This document shows, one piece after another, positions 9,310-16,805 of a DNA stretch of 64,000 nt. This stretch comes from Microbacterium saccharophilum (GTDB lineage Bacteria > Actinomycetota > Actinomycetes > Actinomycetales > Microbacteriaceae): positions 124,001-188,000 of the forward strand of contig NZ_BKAH01000003.1 of NCBI RefSeq assembly GCF_007992455.1. The letters run 5' to 3'. Within the stretch, counting starts at the first letter, position 1. Each line of letters starts with the position of its first letter. A program made the position numbers and the translations under genes. A model generated the notes under the pieces. That model made no database searches and was not told the origin of the DNA. It saw only the letters and a program-made list of their open reading frames with translations.

Positions 9310-10629
9310 ATGGCCGCCCAGACCCTCAACCGGGACATCCTGCGACTGGCCGTTCCGGCCCTGGGCGCGCTCATCGCCGAGCCGCTGTTCCTCATCGTCG
9401 ATGCCGCGCTCGTCGGCCACCTGGGGGTCGCGCCACTGGCCGGCCTGGGAATCGCCGCCGCGGTGCTGCAGACCATCGTCGGCCTGATGGTGTTCCTCGC
9501 CTACTCCACCACCCCGGCCGTCGCGCGCCGCTTCGGCGCGGGCGACTCCTCGAGCGCGGTGAGCGCCGGCATCGACGGCCTGTGGCTCGCGCTGGGCCTG
9601 GGCGCTGTGCTGGCGATCGCGGGTTCGCTGCTGACCGAGCCGCTGGTCGCACTGTTCGGCGCCGAGTCGGTGGTGGCCGAGCAGGCGGAGACCTATCTGC
9701 GCCTGTCGATGTGGGGCCTTCCGGCGATGCTCATCGTCTTCGCGGCCACGGGTCTGCTGCGCGGGATGCAGGACACCGTCACGCCGTTGTGGATCGCCGG
9801 AATCGGTTTCGCGCTGAACGCCCTGCTGAACTGGCTGTTCATCTACGGGTTCGGGTGGGGTATCGCCGGATCGGCGGCAGGAACCGTCGTCGCGCAATGG
9901 GCGATGGTCGGTGCGTACGCGTGGGTGATCGCCCGCCTGGCGCGCACCCACGCGGCATCCATCGGCTTCCGCCGTGAGGGAGTGCGCGGCTCGGCGCGAT
10001 CCGGAGGCTGGCTGTTCCTGCGCACCGTCTCGCTGCGGCTGGCGTTCCTGGCCACGGTGGTGGTGGCCACCTCCCTCGGAACACCCGAACTGGCCGGGTG
10101 GCAGGTGGCCTTCACGATCTTCTCCACCGCGGCGTTCGCGCTGGACGCTCTGGCGATCGCGGCGCAGGCGTTGATCGGGAGGGGCCTGGGCGCCGGAGAT
10201 CAGCCCTTCGTACGGCGGGTCCTCGGCCGCACGGTCGCGTGGGGGGCTTGGTTCGGCGTGATCGTGGGTGCGGGGATCGCGGCGGGATCGGGCGTGATCG
10301 GGCTGCTGTTCACCGGGGATCCGGCGCTGGCCGCGCTCATCCAGCCGACGCTGCTGGTGCTGGCGGTGGCGCAGCCCGTGTGCGGGATCGTGTTCGTCCT
10401 CGACGGCGTCCTCATGGGCGCCGGGGATGTGCGGTACCTCGCCATCGCCGGGGGGCTGAACCTCGTGCCGTACGTCCCCTCCCTCGTCGTGCTCTGGCTC
10501 GTGCGGCCGGTGGGCGCCGCCGGCCTCGCATGGCTGTCCGCGTGCTTCTTCGGGGTCTACATGCTCGCTCGGCTCGGGACCCTCGGCTGGCGCGTCCGGC
10601 AGCCCGCGTGGCTCACCGCAGGGAGCTGA
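9310..10629 (+). CDS. MATE family efflux transporter (DinF-like)
   Basis: A 439-residue membrane protein with about 12 hydrophobic segments in two homologous halves, as in the multidrug and toxic compound extrusion family (cation-driven drug or metabolite efflux). Family-typical stretches are RLAVPALGALIAEPLFLIVD at the N-terminus and GLLRGMQDTVTPLWI in the first half. ATG 9310 is preferred to the GTG at 9304 because a TAGGCT -10 box (9297-9302) lies exactly 7 nt before the ATG, the spacing of leaderless actinobacterial transcripts. It converges with the SpoU methyltransferase gene. The substrate is unknown. Confidence 0.92.
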   Translation: MAAQTLNRDILRLAVPALGALIAEPLFLIVDAALVGHLGVAPLAGLGIAAAVLQTIVGLMVFLAYSTTPAVARRFGAGDSSSAVSAGIDGLWLALGLGAVLAIAGSLLTEPLVALFGAESVVAEQAETYLRLSMWGLPAMLIVFAATGLLRGMQDTVTPLWIAGIGFALNALLNWLFIYGFGWGIAGSAAGTVVAQWAMVGAYAWVIARLARTHAASIGFRREGVRGSARSGGWLFLRTVSLRLAFLATVVVATSLGTPELAGWQVAFTIFSTAAFALDALAIAAQALIGRGLGAGDQPFVRRVLGRTVAWGAWFGVIVGAGIAAGSGVIGLLFTGDPALAALIQPTLLVLAVAQPVCGIVFVLDGVLMGAGDVRYLAIAGGLNLVPYVPSLVVLWLVRPVGAAGLAWLSACFFGVYMLARLGTLGWRVRQPAWLTAGS

Positions 10630-10645
10630 CGCTCAGCGACGGCGA

Positions 10646-11275
10646 TCACGCCCAGCGGCGGCACCACTCGTACATGACCACCGCCGCGGCAGCGCTCGCG
10701 TTGATGGAGCGGGTGGATCCGTACTGGGTGATCTCGGCCACCCCGCTGGCCGCGGCGAGCGCCTCGGCCGACAGGCCCGGCCCCTCCTGACCGAACAGCA
10801 GCACGCACCGCTCGGGCAGCTCGGCGCGGTCCACCGGCACCGATCCGGGCACGTTGTCGATGGCGAGGATCGGGATGGCCGCGGCGGCGGCCCAGTCGGC
10901 GAACGAGGCGACGTCAGGGTGGTGGCGGACGTGCTGATAGCGGTCGGTGACCATCGCTCCTCGCCGGTTCCAGCGGCGCTTGCCGATGATGTGCACCTCG
11001 GCGGCGCCGAAGGCGTTGGCGGAGCGCACGATCGAGCCGATGTTCATGTCGTGCTGCCAGTTCTCGATGGCGACGTGGAAGCGGTGGCGATGCTCGTCGA
11101 GGTCCGCGACGATGGCCGCCACGGTCCAGTACCGATAGTGATCGAGGACATTGCGGCGATCGCCGTGTGCGAGCAGCTCCCGGTCGTAGCGCGGATCGTC
11201 CGGCCAGTCGGAGGCGCCCGTGGGCCAGGGCCCCACGCCCACGGAAAGCTCGGGTTCGGGCGGCGTCTCGGTCAC
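10646..11275 (-). CDS. SpoU/TrmH family RNA 2'-O-methyltransferase
   Basis: A 209-residue SPOUT-fold (trefoil knot) enzyme that methylates a ribose in tRNA or rRNA from S-adenosylmethionine. Motif 1 is NIGSIVRSANAFG (N and R catalytic/binding), motif 2 LLFGQEGPGLS, and motif 3 QYGSTRSINASAA. There is a short N-terminal extension but no extra L30e-like domain, so the RNA target is uncertain. It starts with GTG, and a TAGCCT -10 box lies 6 nt upstream, so the message is probably leaderless. It is divergent from the manganese operon, whose operator pair begins 44 bp away. Confidence 0.9.
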   Translation of the reverse strand: MTETPPEPELSVGVGPWPTGASDWPDDPRYDRELLAHGDRRNVLDHYRYWTVAAIVADLDEHRHRFHVAIENWQHDMNIGSIVRSANAFGAAEVHIIGKRRWNRRGAMVTDRYQHVRHHPDVASFADWAAAAAIPILAIDNVPGSVPVDRAELPERCVLLFGQEGPGLSAEALAAASGVAEITQYGSTRSINASAAAAVVMYEWCRRWA

Positions 11276-11318
11276 TCGGCCAGGCTAGCGCTCTTGCCGC
11301 GCACCCGGAGCCGCGCGG

Positions 11319-11334
11319 TTTCGGCTGGCCGAAA
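11319..11334. promoter_or_regulatory. upstream Mn-operon operator (putative MntR box 1)
   Basis: TTTCGGCTGGCCGAAA is a 16-bp palindrome with arms TTTCGGC and GCCGAAA, covering positions -38 to -23 relative to the proposed leaderless start at 11357, that is, the -35 region. Its centre is 31 bp, about three helical turns, from a second copy at 11350-11365. Confidence 0.7.
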
Positions 11335-11343
11335 GATCTCCGG

Positions 11344-11365
11344 TAGGGTTTTCGGTATGCCGAAA
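11344..11365 (+). promoter_or_regulatory. mntA promoter -10 box with overlapping operator (putative MntR box 2)
   Basis: The -10 box TAGGGT (11344-11349) is followed by exactly 7 nt and the mntA ATG, so transcription and translation should start at about the same base. The second palindrome TTTCGGTATGCCGAAA (11350-11365) starts right after the -10 box and contains the start codon. A repressor bound here would block both polymerase and ribosome entry. Confidence 0.7.
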
Positions 11366-12289
11366 TTCCGTCGTTCACTCCCGCTCGCCGCCGCCGCCGC
11401 AGCGCTCGCGCTGGTCGTCGCCGGATGCGCTTCCGACGCCAACGGCGGAGCGGGGCCTCTCGACGACCGCCCCACCGTGCTGACCACTTTCACCGTGCTC
11501 GCCGATATCGCCCGGAACGTCGCCGGCGACCATCTGAGGGTCGAGTCGATCACGAAGGTCGGGGCCGAGATCCACGGATACGAACCGACGCCCGGCGATA
11601 TCCGGAAAGCATCCGATGCCGACCTGATCCTCGACAACGGCCTGAATCTCGAGGTCTGGTTCGCGCAGTTCGTCGAGTCCGCCGACGTCCCGCACGTGGT
11701 CGTCTCCGACGGCGTGGATCCCATCGACATCACCGAGGACGCGTATGCCGGAAAGCCCAACCCGCACGCGTGGATGAGCCCGCTGAACGTCCAGATCTAC
11801 GTCGGGAACATGGTCGAGGCCTTCAGCGATCTCGATCCGGAGCATGCCGCGGACTTCGCAGCGAACGGGGCGGCGTACACCGCCGAGCTGCAGGAGGTCC
11901 AGAACGACCTGGTCGACGATCTGGCGGCGCTGCCCGAGAACGAGCGGGCGCTCGTGACCTGCGAGGGCGCGTTCTCCTACCTCGCCCGCGACGCGGGCCT
12001 CACCGAGCGGTACATCTGGCCGGTCAACGCCGAGCAGCAGGCCACGCCCCAGCAGATCGCCGGCGCGATCCAGTTCGTCGAGCAGAACCAGGTGCCCGCG
12101 GTGTTCTGCGAATCGACCGTGTCGGACAGGCCCATGCAGCAGGTCGTCGCCGCCACCGGCGCCGCGTTCGGCGGCGTCCTGTACGTCGATTCGCTGTCGG
12201 AGCAGGATGGTCCCGTGCCCACCTATCTCGACCTCATCCGCTACGACGCGCGCACGATCATCGACGCGCTGGCCGGACGGGACGCATGA
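11357..12289 (+). CDS. mntA: manganese-binding lipoprotein of an ABC importer
   Basis: A 310-residue cluster A-1 metal-binding protein. The signal is MPKFRRS, a long Ala/Leu core, and lipobox VAGC with lipidated C24. Candidate metal ligands are the His in EIHGYEPTPGDIRK, the His in NPHAWMSP, the Glu in TCEGAFSYLARDAG, and a C-terminal Asp in YVDSLSEQDGP. The set His-His-Glu-Asp and the stretch around TCEGAFSYL match PsaA/MntC-type manganese proteins, whereas zinc-type ZnuA uses a third His. The operon continues with ATPase, permease and a DtxR-family regulator. Iron or zinc transport is less likely but not excluded. Confidence 0.92.
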   Translation: MPKFRRSLPLAAAAAALALVVAGCASDANGGAGPLDDRPTVLTTFTVLADIARNVAGDHLRVESITKVGAEIHGYEPTPGDIRKASDADLILDNGLNLEVWFAQFVESADVPHVVVSDGVDPIDITEDAYAGKPNPHAWMSPLNVQIYVGNMVEAFSDLDPEHAADFAANGAAYTAELQEVQNDLVDDLAALPENERALVTCEGAFSYLARDAGLTERYIWPVNAEQQATPQQIAGAIQFVEQNQVPAVFCESTVSDRPMQQVVAATGAAFGGVLYVDSLSEQDGPVPTYLDLIRYDARTIIDALAGRDA

Positions 12290-13050
12290 CCGCCGCCATC
12301 GAGGTGCAGCACGTCACCGTCCACTACGGCGACGTGCGCGCGCTCGACGATGTGACCCTGTCCGTCCCCGCGGGCCGGGTTACCGGATTGATCGGGATGA
12401 ACGGGTCGGGGAAGTCGACGCTGTTCAAGGCGATGGTCGGGCTCATCCGCCCGCAGCACGGCTCCGTGCTTCTGGACGGGGTGTCCCCGGCGGCCGCCCG
12501 CCGCCGGGGCGCCGTGGGGTACGTGCCGCAGAGCGAGGACGTCGACTGGACCTTCCCCGTCTCGGTGCGCGATGTCGTCATGATGGGCCGGTACGGTCAC
12601 CAGGGCACGCTGCGCCGGGCGAGCCCCCGTGACCGGGCCGCTGTCGAGAAGGCCATCGCCCGGGTGGAGCTGGAAGGGTTCGCCGACCGTCAGATCGGGC
12701 GTCTGTCCGGCGGCCAGCGCAAACGCGCGTTCGTCGCGCGCGGGATCGCGCAGCAGGCCGGCATCCTGCTGCTGGACGAGCCCTTCGCCGGGGTCGACAA
12801 GCGATCCGAGGCCACGATCGTACGGCTGCTGCGTGAGCTGGCGGCCGCGGGGCGGACGATCCTGGTGTCCACGCACGACCTGCACGCGCTTCCCGAGCTG
12901 GCCGACGACGCGGTGCTGCTGATGCGGCGGGTGCTCTTCCAGGGCGCGGTCGACGAGGCGCTGCGCCCCGAGAACCTCGCGCGCGCGTTCGGTCTGGATT
13001 CGGGCGAGCCGCGTCCGGATGGCCCGGAACGCCGGACGGACGCCGCATGA
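12286..13050 (+). CDS. mntB: manganese ABC importer ATP-binding protein
   Basis: A 254-residue ATPase with Walker A GMNGSGKST, Q-loop in GYVPQSEDVDWTFPVSV, signature LSGGQRKR, Walker B ILLLDEPFAG and H-loop STHDL. The VPQ...DW.FP stretch is typical of manganese/zinc/iron (MntB, ZnuC, TroB) ATPases. Its ATG overlaps the mntA stop (ATGA), so the two are translationally coupled. Confidence 0.94.
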   Translation: MTAAIEVQHVTVHYGDVRALDDVTLSVPAGRVTGLIGMNGSGKSTLFKAMVGLIRPQHGSVLLDGVSPAAARRRGAVGYVPQSEDVDWTFPVSVRDVVMMGRYGHQGTLRRASPRDRAAVEKAIARVELEGFADRQIGRLSGGQRKRAFVARGIAQQAGILLLDEPFAGVDKRSEATIVRLLRELAAAGRTILVSTHDLHALPELADDAVLLMRRVLFQGAVDEALRPENLARAFGLDSGEPRPDGPERRTDAA

Positions 13051-13922
13051 ACCTCAACGACCTGCTCCTCGAACCGCTCGGATACGACTTCATGATCCGG
13101 GCCCTGGCAACCACGGTGGTGGCCGCCATCGTGTGCGCGGTGCTCTCGTGCTGGCTCGTGCTGATCGGCTGGTCGCTGATGGGCGACGCGGTGTCGCACG
13201 CCGTTCTTCCCGGCGTCGTGATCGCATACACCCTGGGCGCGCCCTTCGCGATCGGGGCGCTCGTGTTCGGGTTCCTCGCCGTCGCCCTCATCGGGATCAT
13301 CCGTGACACCAGCCGGATCAAGGAGGACGCCGCGATCGGCATCGTCTTCACGACGTTGTTCGCCGTCGGTCTCGTGCTGATCTCGGTGACCCCGAGCCAG
13401 ACCGACCTCAATCACATCGTGTTCGGGAACATCCTCGGGGTATCCACCGCCGACCTGATCCAGATCGGGGTGCTGGCGGCGGTCGCCTTCGCGGTGCTGG
13501 TCGTCAAGCGGCGTGACCTCACCCTCTACGCGTTCGATCCCACCCACGCATTCGCCATCGGCCTGTCCCCGCGGCTGCTGGGAGCTCTGCTGCTGGGCGT
13601 CCTCGCCCTCACCGCGGTGGTGGCCCTGCAGGTGGTCGGGGTGATCCTGGTGGTGGCGATGCTGATCATCCCCGGCGCCACCGCGTACCTGCTCACCGAT
13701 CGCTTCTCGCGGATGCTGGTGATCGCCCCGGCGCTGTCGGCCGCGGCTTCGATCGTCGGGATCTACCTGAGCTACTGGCTCGACGCGTCCTCGGGCGGGC
13801 TCGTCGTCGTCGTCCAGGGTGCCGTGTTCGCCGTGGTCTACCTGTTCGCCCCGAAGCAGGGGGTGCTCCGCCGGTGGCGCACCCGGCGTCGTCGCACCCG
13901 CGATACCGTCTCGGTAGCCTGA
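13047..13922 (+). CDS. mntC: manganese ABC importer permease
   Basis: A 291-residue membrane protein of the ABC-3 metal permease family with about eight or nine hydrophobic segments. Family-typical parts are SWSLMGDAVSHAVLPGVV-like sequence after the first segments, IKEDAAIGIVFTTLFAVG, and VIVVAMLIIPGATAYLLT-like sequence near the end. Its ATG overlaps the mntB stop (ATGA). The last 25 residues are a basic cytoplasmic tail. Confidence 0.93.
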   Translation: MNLNDLLLEPLGYDFMIRALATTVVAAIVCAVLSCWLVLIGWSLMGDAVSHAVLPGVVIAYTLGAPFAIGALVFGFLAVALIGIIRDTSRIKEDAAIGIVFTTLFAVGLVLISVTPSQTDLNHIVFGNILGVSTADLIQIGVLAAVAFAVLVVKRRDLTLYAFDPTHAFAIGLSPRLLGALLLGVLALTAVVALQVVGVILVVAMLIIPGATAYLLTDRFSRMLVIAPALSAAASIVGIYLSYWLDASSGGLVVVVQGAVFAVVYLFAPKQGVLRRWRTRRRRTRDTVSVA

Positions 13923-13925
13923 GGT

Positions 13926-14552
13926 GTGCCTTCCGCAGCGGTCGACGACTATCTCAAGACCATCTACCACCACACCGAGTGGCAGCCCGTCGCGATGACC
14001 TCGTCGCAGTTGGCCGCGGAACTCGCGCTGGCCCCGTCGACGGTCACCGAGATGGTCCAGAAGCTCGCCGCGCAGGGGCTCGTGTCGCACCGGCCCTACG
14101 GTCCGGTATCGCTCACTCCAGCCGGGGAGAAGCGCGCGGCGGAGATCATCCGGCGCCACCGCCTCATCGAGACGTGGCTGGTCCGCGAGTTCGGCTACGC
14201 GTGGGATGAGGTGCACGACGAGGCCGAGGTGCTCGAGCACACCATCAGCGACCGCCTGCTGGCGGGCATCGACGAGCGGCTCGGGCATCCCCGTTACGAC
14301 CCGCACGGCGACGCGATCCCGGACGCCGACGGGCACGTGCATCGGGAGCCGTTCGTGCTGCTGGGCGACGCGCGCGTGGATCACACCGGACGGGTGCTGC
14401 GCGTCTCCGACCGCGACCCCGGCCTGCTGCGGGCGCTGGAGTCCAGAGGCATCGACGTCGGCCACACCGTGACGGTCACCGGCCGCGAGACGGTGCGTGT
14501 CGATGGCGGCACCACCGTCGAGCTTCCCCCCGCCGCCGCTGCCGCCGTCTGA
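13926..14552 (+). CDS. mntR: DtxR/MntR family metal-dependent repressor
   Basis: A 208-residue regulator: N-terminal winged helix (YLKTIYHHTEWQ, then SSQLAAELALAPSTVTEMVQ), a dimerisation/metal domain with RRHRLIETWLV and DEVHDEAEVLEHTISDR (His and Glu ligands), and a C-terminal SH3/FeoA-like domain. It is the last gene of the mnt operon, 3 nt after the permease stop, and starts with GTG. A TAGCCT box overlaps the end of the permease gene, so it may also have its own start of transcription. Because it lies in the operon carrying two matched palindromes, autoregulation by Mn2+ is the simplest reading. Confidence 0.92.
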   Translation: MPSAAVDDYLKTIYHHTEWQPVAMTSSQLAAELALAPSTVTEMVQKLAAQGLVSHRPYGPVSLTPAGEKRAAEIIRRHRLIETWLVREFGYAWDEVHDEAEVLEHTISDRLLAGIDERLGHPRYDPHGDAIPDADGHVHREPFVLLGDARVDHTGRVLRVSDRDPGLLRALESRGIDVGHTVTVTGRETVRVDGGTTVELPPAAAAAV

Positions 14553-14591
14553 CCCCCTCCCCCTCCCCCTCCCCTTCTCCCCCTCCCCCTC
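14553..14591. repeat. 39-nt pure pyrimidine tract with G-quadruplex potential on the minus strand
   Basis: Immediately after the mntR stop the plus strand carries CCCCCT-type repeats with no purine for 39 nt. The minus strand therefore has six runs of four or five G separated by 1-4 nt, an ideal G-quadruplex pattern. It lies between two convergent genes. Confidence 0.8.
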
Positions 14592-14616
14592 GTCCGCCGA
14601 GCCGCCAAGCTCCGGT

Positions 14617-14657
14617 CGAGCCGCCACGATTCGTGCGGCCCGGATCGTGGCGGCTCG
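14617..14657. terminator. 14-bp perfect inverted repeat between convergent mntR and SDR genes
   Basis: CGAGCCGCCACGAT at 14617-14630 and its exact complement at 14644-14657 flank a 13-nt loop. A third, direct half-copy (AATCGTGGCGGGTCG) follows at about 14661-14675. The position between convergent stop codons suggests a bidirectional terminator. The extra half-copy also fits a small dispersed palindromic repeat. Confidence 0.65.
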
Positions 14658-14695
14658 CATGAATCGTGGCGGGTCGCGAGGTGGGTCGCCGAGGG

Positions 14696-15649
14696 TCACC
14701 GCCGTCGCGCTTTGCGCGCCCGCTCGTAGGGCCACGGCGCGCGCGTGGCATGGGCGCAGTAGTTCCACAGGCGGGCGGCGATCTCGGGGTCGCGGGTGAT
14801 CCGCGACGCGGCCTTCACCCGCGGCGCCCCGGCGAACGTGCGGGAGGGCCCCCAGAACTGCCCGCCTTCGACGGCCGGGTCGGTCAGCGCGCGCACCAGC
14901 GGCCACGCGCCGTGCTCCTTGGACTGGGTGACGGCGGCCTGGAGGTTGTCGACGAAACGGGACGTCTTGCTGGGTTCGTTGATCCCGAGGATGCCGCGGG
15001 TCCGTCCGCTGGTCGAGTAGCCGGGGTGCGCCACGACGCTCAGCACCGGCACGCTCTCGTCGCGCAGCCGCCGGTCGGCCTCGAAGCCCAGCGCGGTGGT
15101 CGCGACCTTGGACTGCACATACGCGCGCCACGGGGTGTAGCCGTTCTCCAGCTCCGGGTCGATCGGGTCGTACTGCCACATCGAGGTCGACATCGACCCC
15201 ACCCACACCATCCGGCCGCGCGCGGATGCCAGCGCAGGCAGGAGCTCGCCGGCGAGCGCGAAGTGACCGAGCACGTTGGTGGCGAAGACGAGCTCGTGGT
15301 TGTCGGGCGTCGTCTCCCGCCGCTCGGGCGGATGCACGATGCCGGCGTTCAGCAGCAGTCCGTCCAGGCCCGTGCGACCGCGCGCGGTGGCCGCCGCGGC
15401 CCGTACCGAGCCGAGGTTGCTGGTATCCAGCAGCAGCGTCTCGACTTCGGCATCCGGGTGCTGCCGTCGCACCGCCTCGCGCGCCGTGGCCAGGCGGTTG
15501 GGGTTGCGCCCGGTCATCACCACGTGCGCGCCCGCCCCGGCCAGCTGCAGGCAGGAGAAGAAGCCGAGCCCGGCCGTCGAACCGGTCACGAGATAGCGCC
15601 TGCCGGTCAGAGCCGGGAGGTGCTCGGGGTCCCACTCGTCTCGCGCCAC
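14696..15649 (-). CDS. short-chain dehydrogenase/reductase
   Basis: A 317-residue Rossmann-fold oxidoreductase. The N-terminus has VTGSTAGLGFF (TGxxxGxG cofactor loop), then MTGRNPNRL with Arg suggesting NADP(H) preference, LLLNAGI (NAG motif), a Ser in GSMS, and YVQSK as the YxxxK catalytic pair. It is longer than a classical SDR (about 250) by a C-terminal part, like retinol-dehydrogenase-like SDRs. It starts with GTG, and TAGTCT lies 6 nt upstream (leaderless pattern). It is divergent from the HAD-IIA gene. The substrate is unknown. Confidence 0.9.
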   Translation of the reverse strand: MARDEWDPEHLPALTGRRYLVTGSTAGLGFFSCLQLAGAGAHVVMTGRNPNRLATAREAVRRQHPDAEVETLLLDTSNLGSVRAAAATARGRTGLDGLLLNAGIVHPPERRETTPDNHELVFATNVLGHFALAGELLPALASARGRMVWVGSMSTSMWQYDPIDPELENGYTPWRAYVQSKVATTALGFEADRRLRDESVPVLSVVAHPGYSTSGRTRGILGINEPSKTSRFVDNLQAAVTQSKEHGAWPLVRALTDPAVEGGQFWGPSRTFAGAPRVKAASRITRDPEIAARLWNYCAHATRAPWPYERARKARRR

Positions 15650-15690
15650 GCATCGAGACTACGGCTGCGGCGCCGACTAGGCTTGGCCAC

Positions 15691-16500
15691 ATGCGGACAC
15701 GCGCCGATATCGAGTGCTGGCTGACGGACATGGACGGCGTGCTCGTCCACGAGAACAAGCCGATCCCCGGCGCGGCGGAGCTCCTCGCGCAGTGGCGCGA
15801 TGCGGGCACGCCCTTCCTGGTGCTGACGAACAACCCGATCTTCACGCCCCGTGACCTCAGCGCGAGACTGCGCCGTTCGGGACTGGACGTGCCGGAGGAC
15901 CGCATCTGGACCTCCGCCCTGGCCACTGCGCAGTTCCTCCGCTCGCAGCTTCCCGGGGGCACCGCCTTCGTGATCGGCGAGGCGGGCCTGACGACCGCCC
16001 TGTACGAGGTCGGGTACATCATGACCGAGACCCAGCCGGACTACGTCGTGGTGGGCGAGACCCGCCAGTACTCGTTCGAGGCGATCACCAAGGCCATCCG
16101 CTTCATCAACGCAGGGGCGCGGTTCATCATCACCAACCCGGATGCCACCGGCCCCACCCCCTCCGGCGTGGTTCCCGCCACCGGCTCGTTCGCCGCCCTC
16201 ATCACCCACGCGACCGGACGGGCGCCGTATGTGGTCGGCAAGCCGAACCCGATGATGTTCCGTTCGGCCATGAACCGGATCGGCGCGCACTCGGAGAACA
16301 CGGGCATGATCGGCGACCGCATGGACACGGACGTCGTCGCCGGGATCGAGGCGGGCCTGCACACCGTGCTGGTGCGCACCGGCATCGCCGACGACGCCGA
16401 GATCGGACGCTACCCGTTCCGGCCCGACGAGATCCTCGACTCGGTCGCCGACCTCGTCAGCGCCGAGCCGGTCGAGTCCGAGCTGCCGGAGGGGCTGTGA
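15691..16500 (+). CDS. HAD-IIA family hydrolase (NagD-like)
   Basis: A 269-residue HAD phosphatase with the large C2 cap: motif I LTDMDGVLVHENKPIPGA, motif II LTNNP, cap region VVVGETRQYSFEAITKAI, motif III Lys in VGKPNPMMF, motif IV MIGDRMDTDVVAG. NagD-type enzymes hydrolyse sugar phosphates or nucleotides; the actual substrate is not visible. ATG 15691 is fixed by a TAGGCT -10 box exactly 7 nt upstream. Two very small membrane-protein genes follow, coupled by a GTGA overlap. Confidence 0.92.
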   Translation: MRTRADIECWLTDMDGVLVHENKPIPGAAELLAQWRDAGTPFLVLTNNPIFTPRDLSARLRRSGLDVPEDRIWTSALATAQFLRSQLPGGTAFVIGEAGLTTALYEVGYIMTETQPDYVVVGETRQYSFEAITKAIRFINAGARFIITNPDATGPTPSGVVPATGSFAALITHATGRAPYVVGKPNPMMFRSAMNRIGAHSENTGMIGDRMDTDVVAGIEAGLHTVLVRTGIADDAEIGRYPFRPDEILDSVADLVSAEPVESELPEGL

Positions 16501-16607
16501 ACGCGGTCGAGCAGACGCTTCTGTTCGCCTCGACCGGCGTCGTGCTGCTGGGGACCCTGGTCGTGTTCGTCGTGCGGTTCCTGCGCGACCGCGGTGACGA
16601 CCGCTAA
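16497..16607 (+). CDS. 36-residue single-pass membrane micro-protein
   Basis: A GTG start overlaps the stop of the HAD-IIA gene (GTGA). The frame gives a 36-residue peptide with one hydrophobic helix (FASTGVVLLGTLVVFVVRFL) and a short charged tail RDRGDDR, so a C-in topology is likely. It has no recognisable family. The evidence for reality is the coupling at both ends: its TAA shares a base with the ATG of the next small gene. Confidence 0.6.
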   Translation: MNAVEQTLLFASTGVVLLGTLVVFVVRFLRDRGDDR

Positions 16608-16786
16608 TGGCGCTGTTCCTCGCGCTGTCGGCGCTCGCGGTGCTGGTGGTGACCCTCGTCCTCTTCCTGCGCGCGCGGAGGGACGCCCCGCAAGGCACTC
16701 CCCTGCCCAACGGCCGCGCACTCATGCTGATGACCTTCGTCGGGCTCGTGCTCGCGCTGGCCTCGCAGCTGCCCGCCTTCCGCTGA
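16607..16786 (+). CDS. 59-residue membrane micro-protein with two helices
   Basis: An ATG overlaps the TAA of the 36-residue gene (TAATG). The product has an N-terminal hydrophobic helix (LFLALSALAVLVVTLVLFL), a positive loop RARRDAPQ, and a second helix (LMLMTFVGLVLALASQL), a hairpin membrane topology. No family was recognised. It could form a pair with the preceding micro-protein. It ends 20 nt before the convergent Ldh-type gene. Confidence 0.6.
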   Translation: MALFLALSALAVLVVTLVLFLRARRDAPQGTPLPNGRALMLMTFVGLVLALASQLPAFR

Positions 16787-16805
16787 CACGGCGCGCGGAG
16801 CGCGG

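Noticed and set aside
12690..16022. 1110-codon minus-strand open frame across the mnt operon and SDR gene
   Set aside because: It is antisense or out of frame to clearly homologous proteins and shows Arg/Gly/Ala/Pro-rich noise; long shadows are normal at this GC content.
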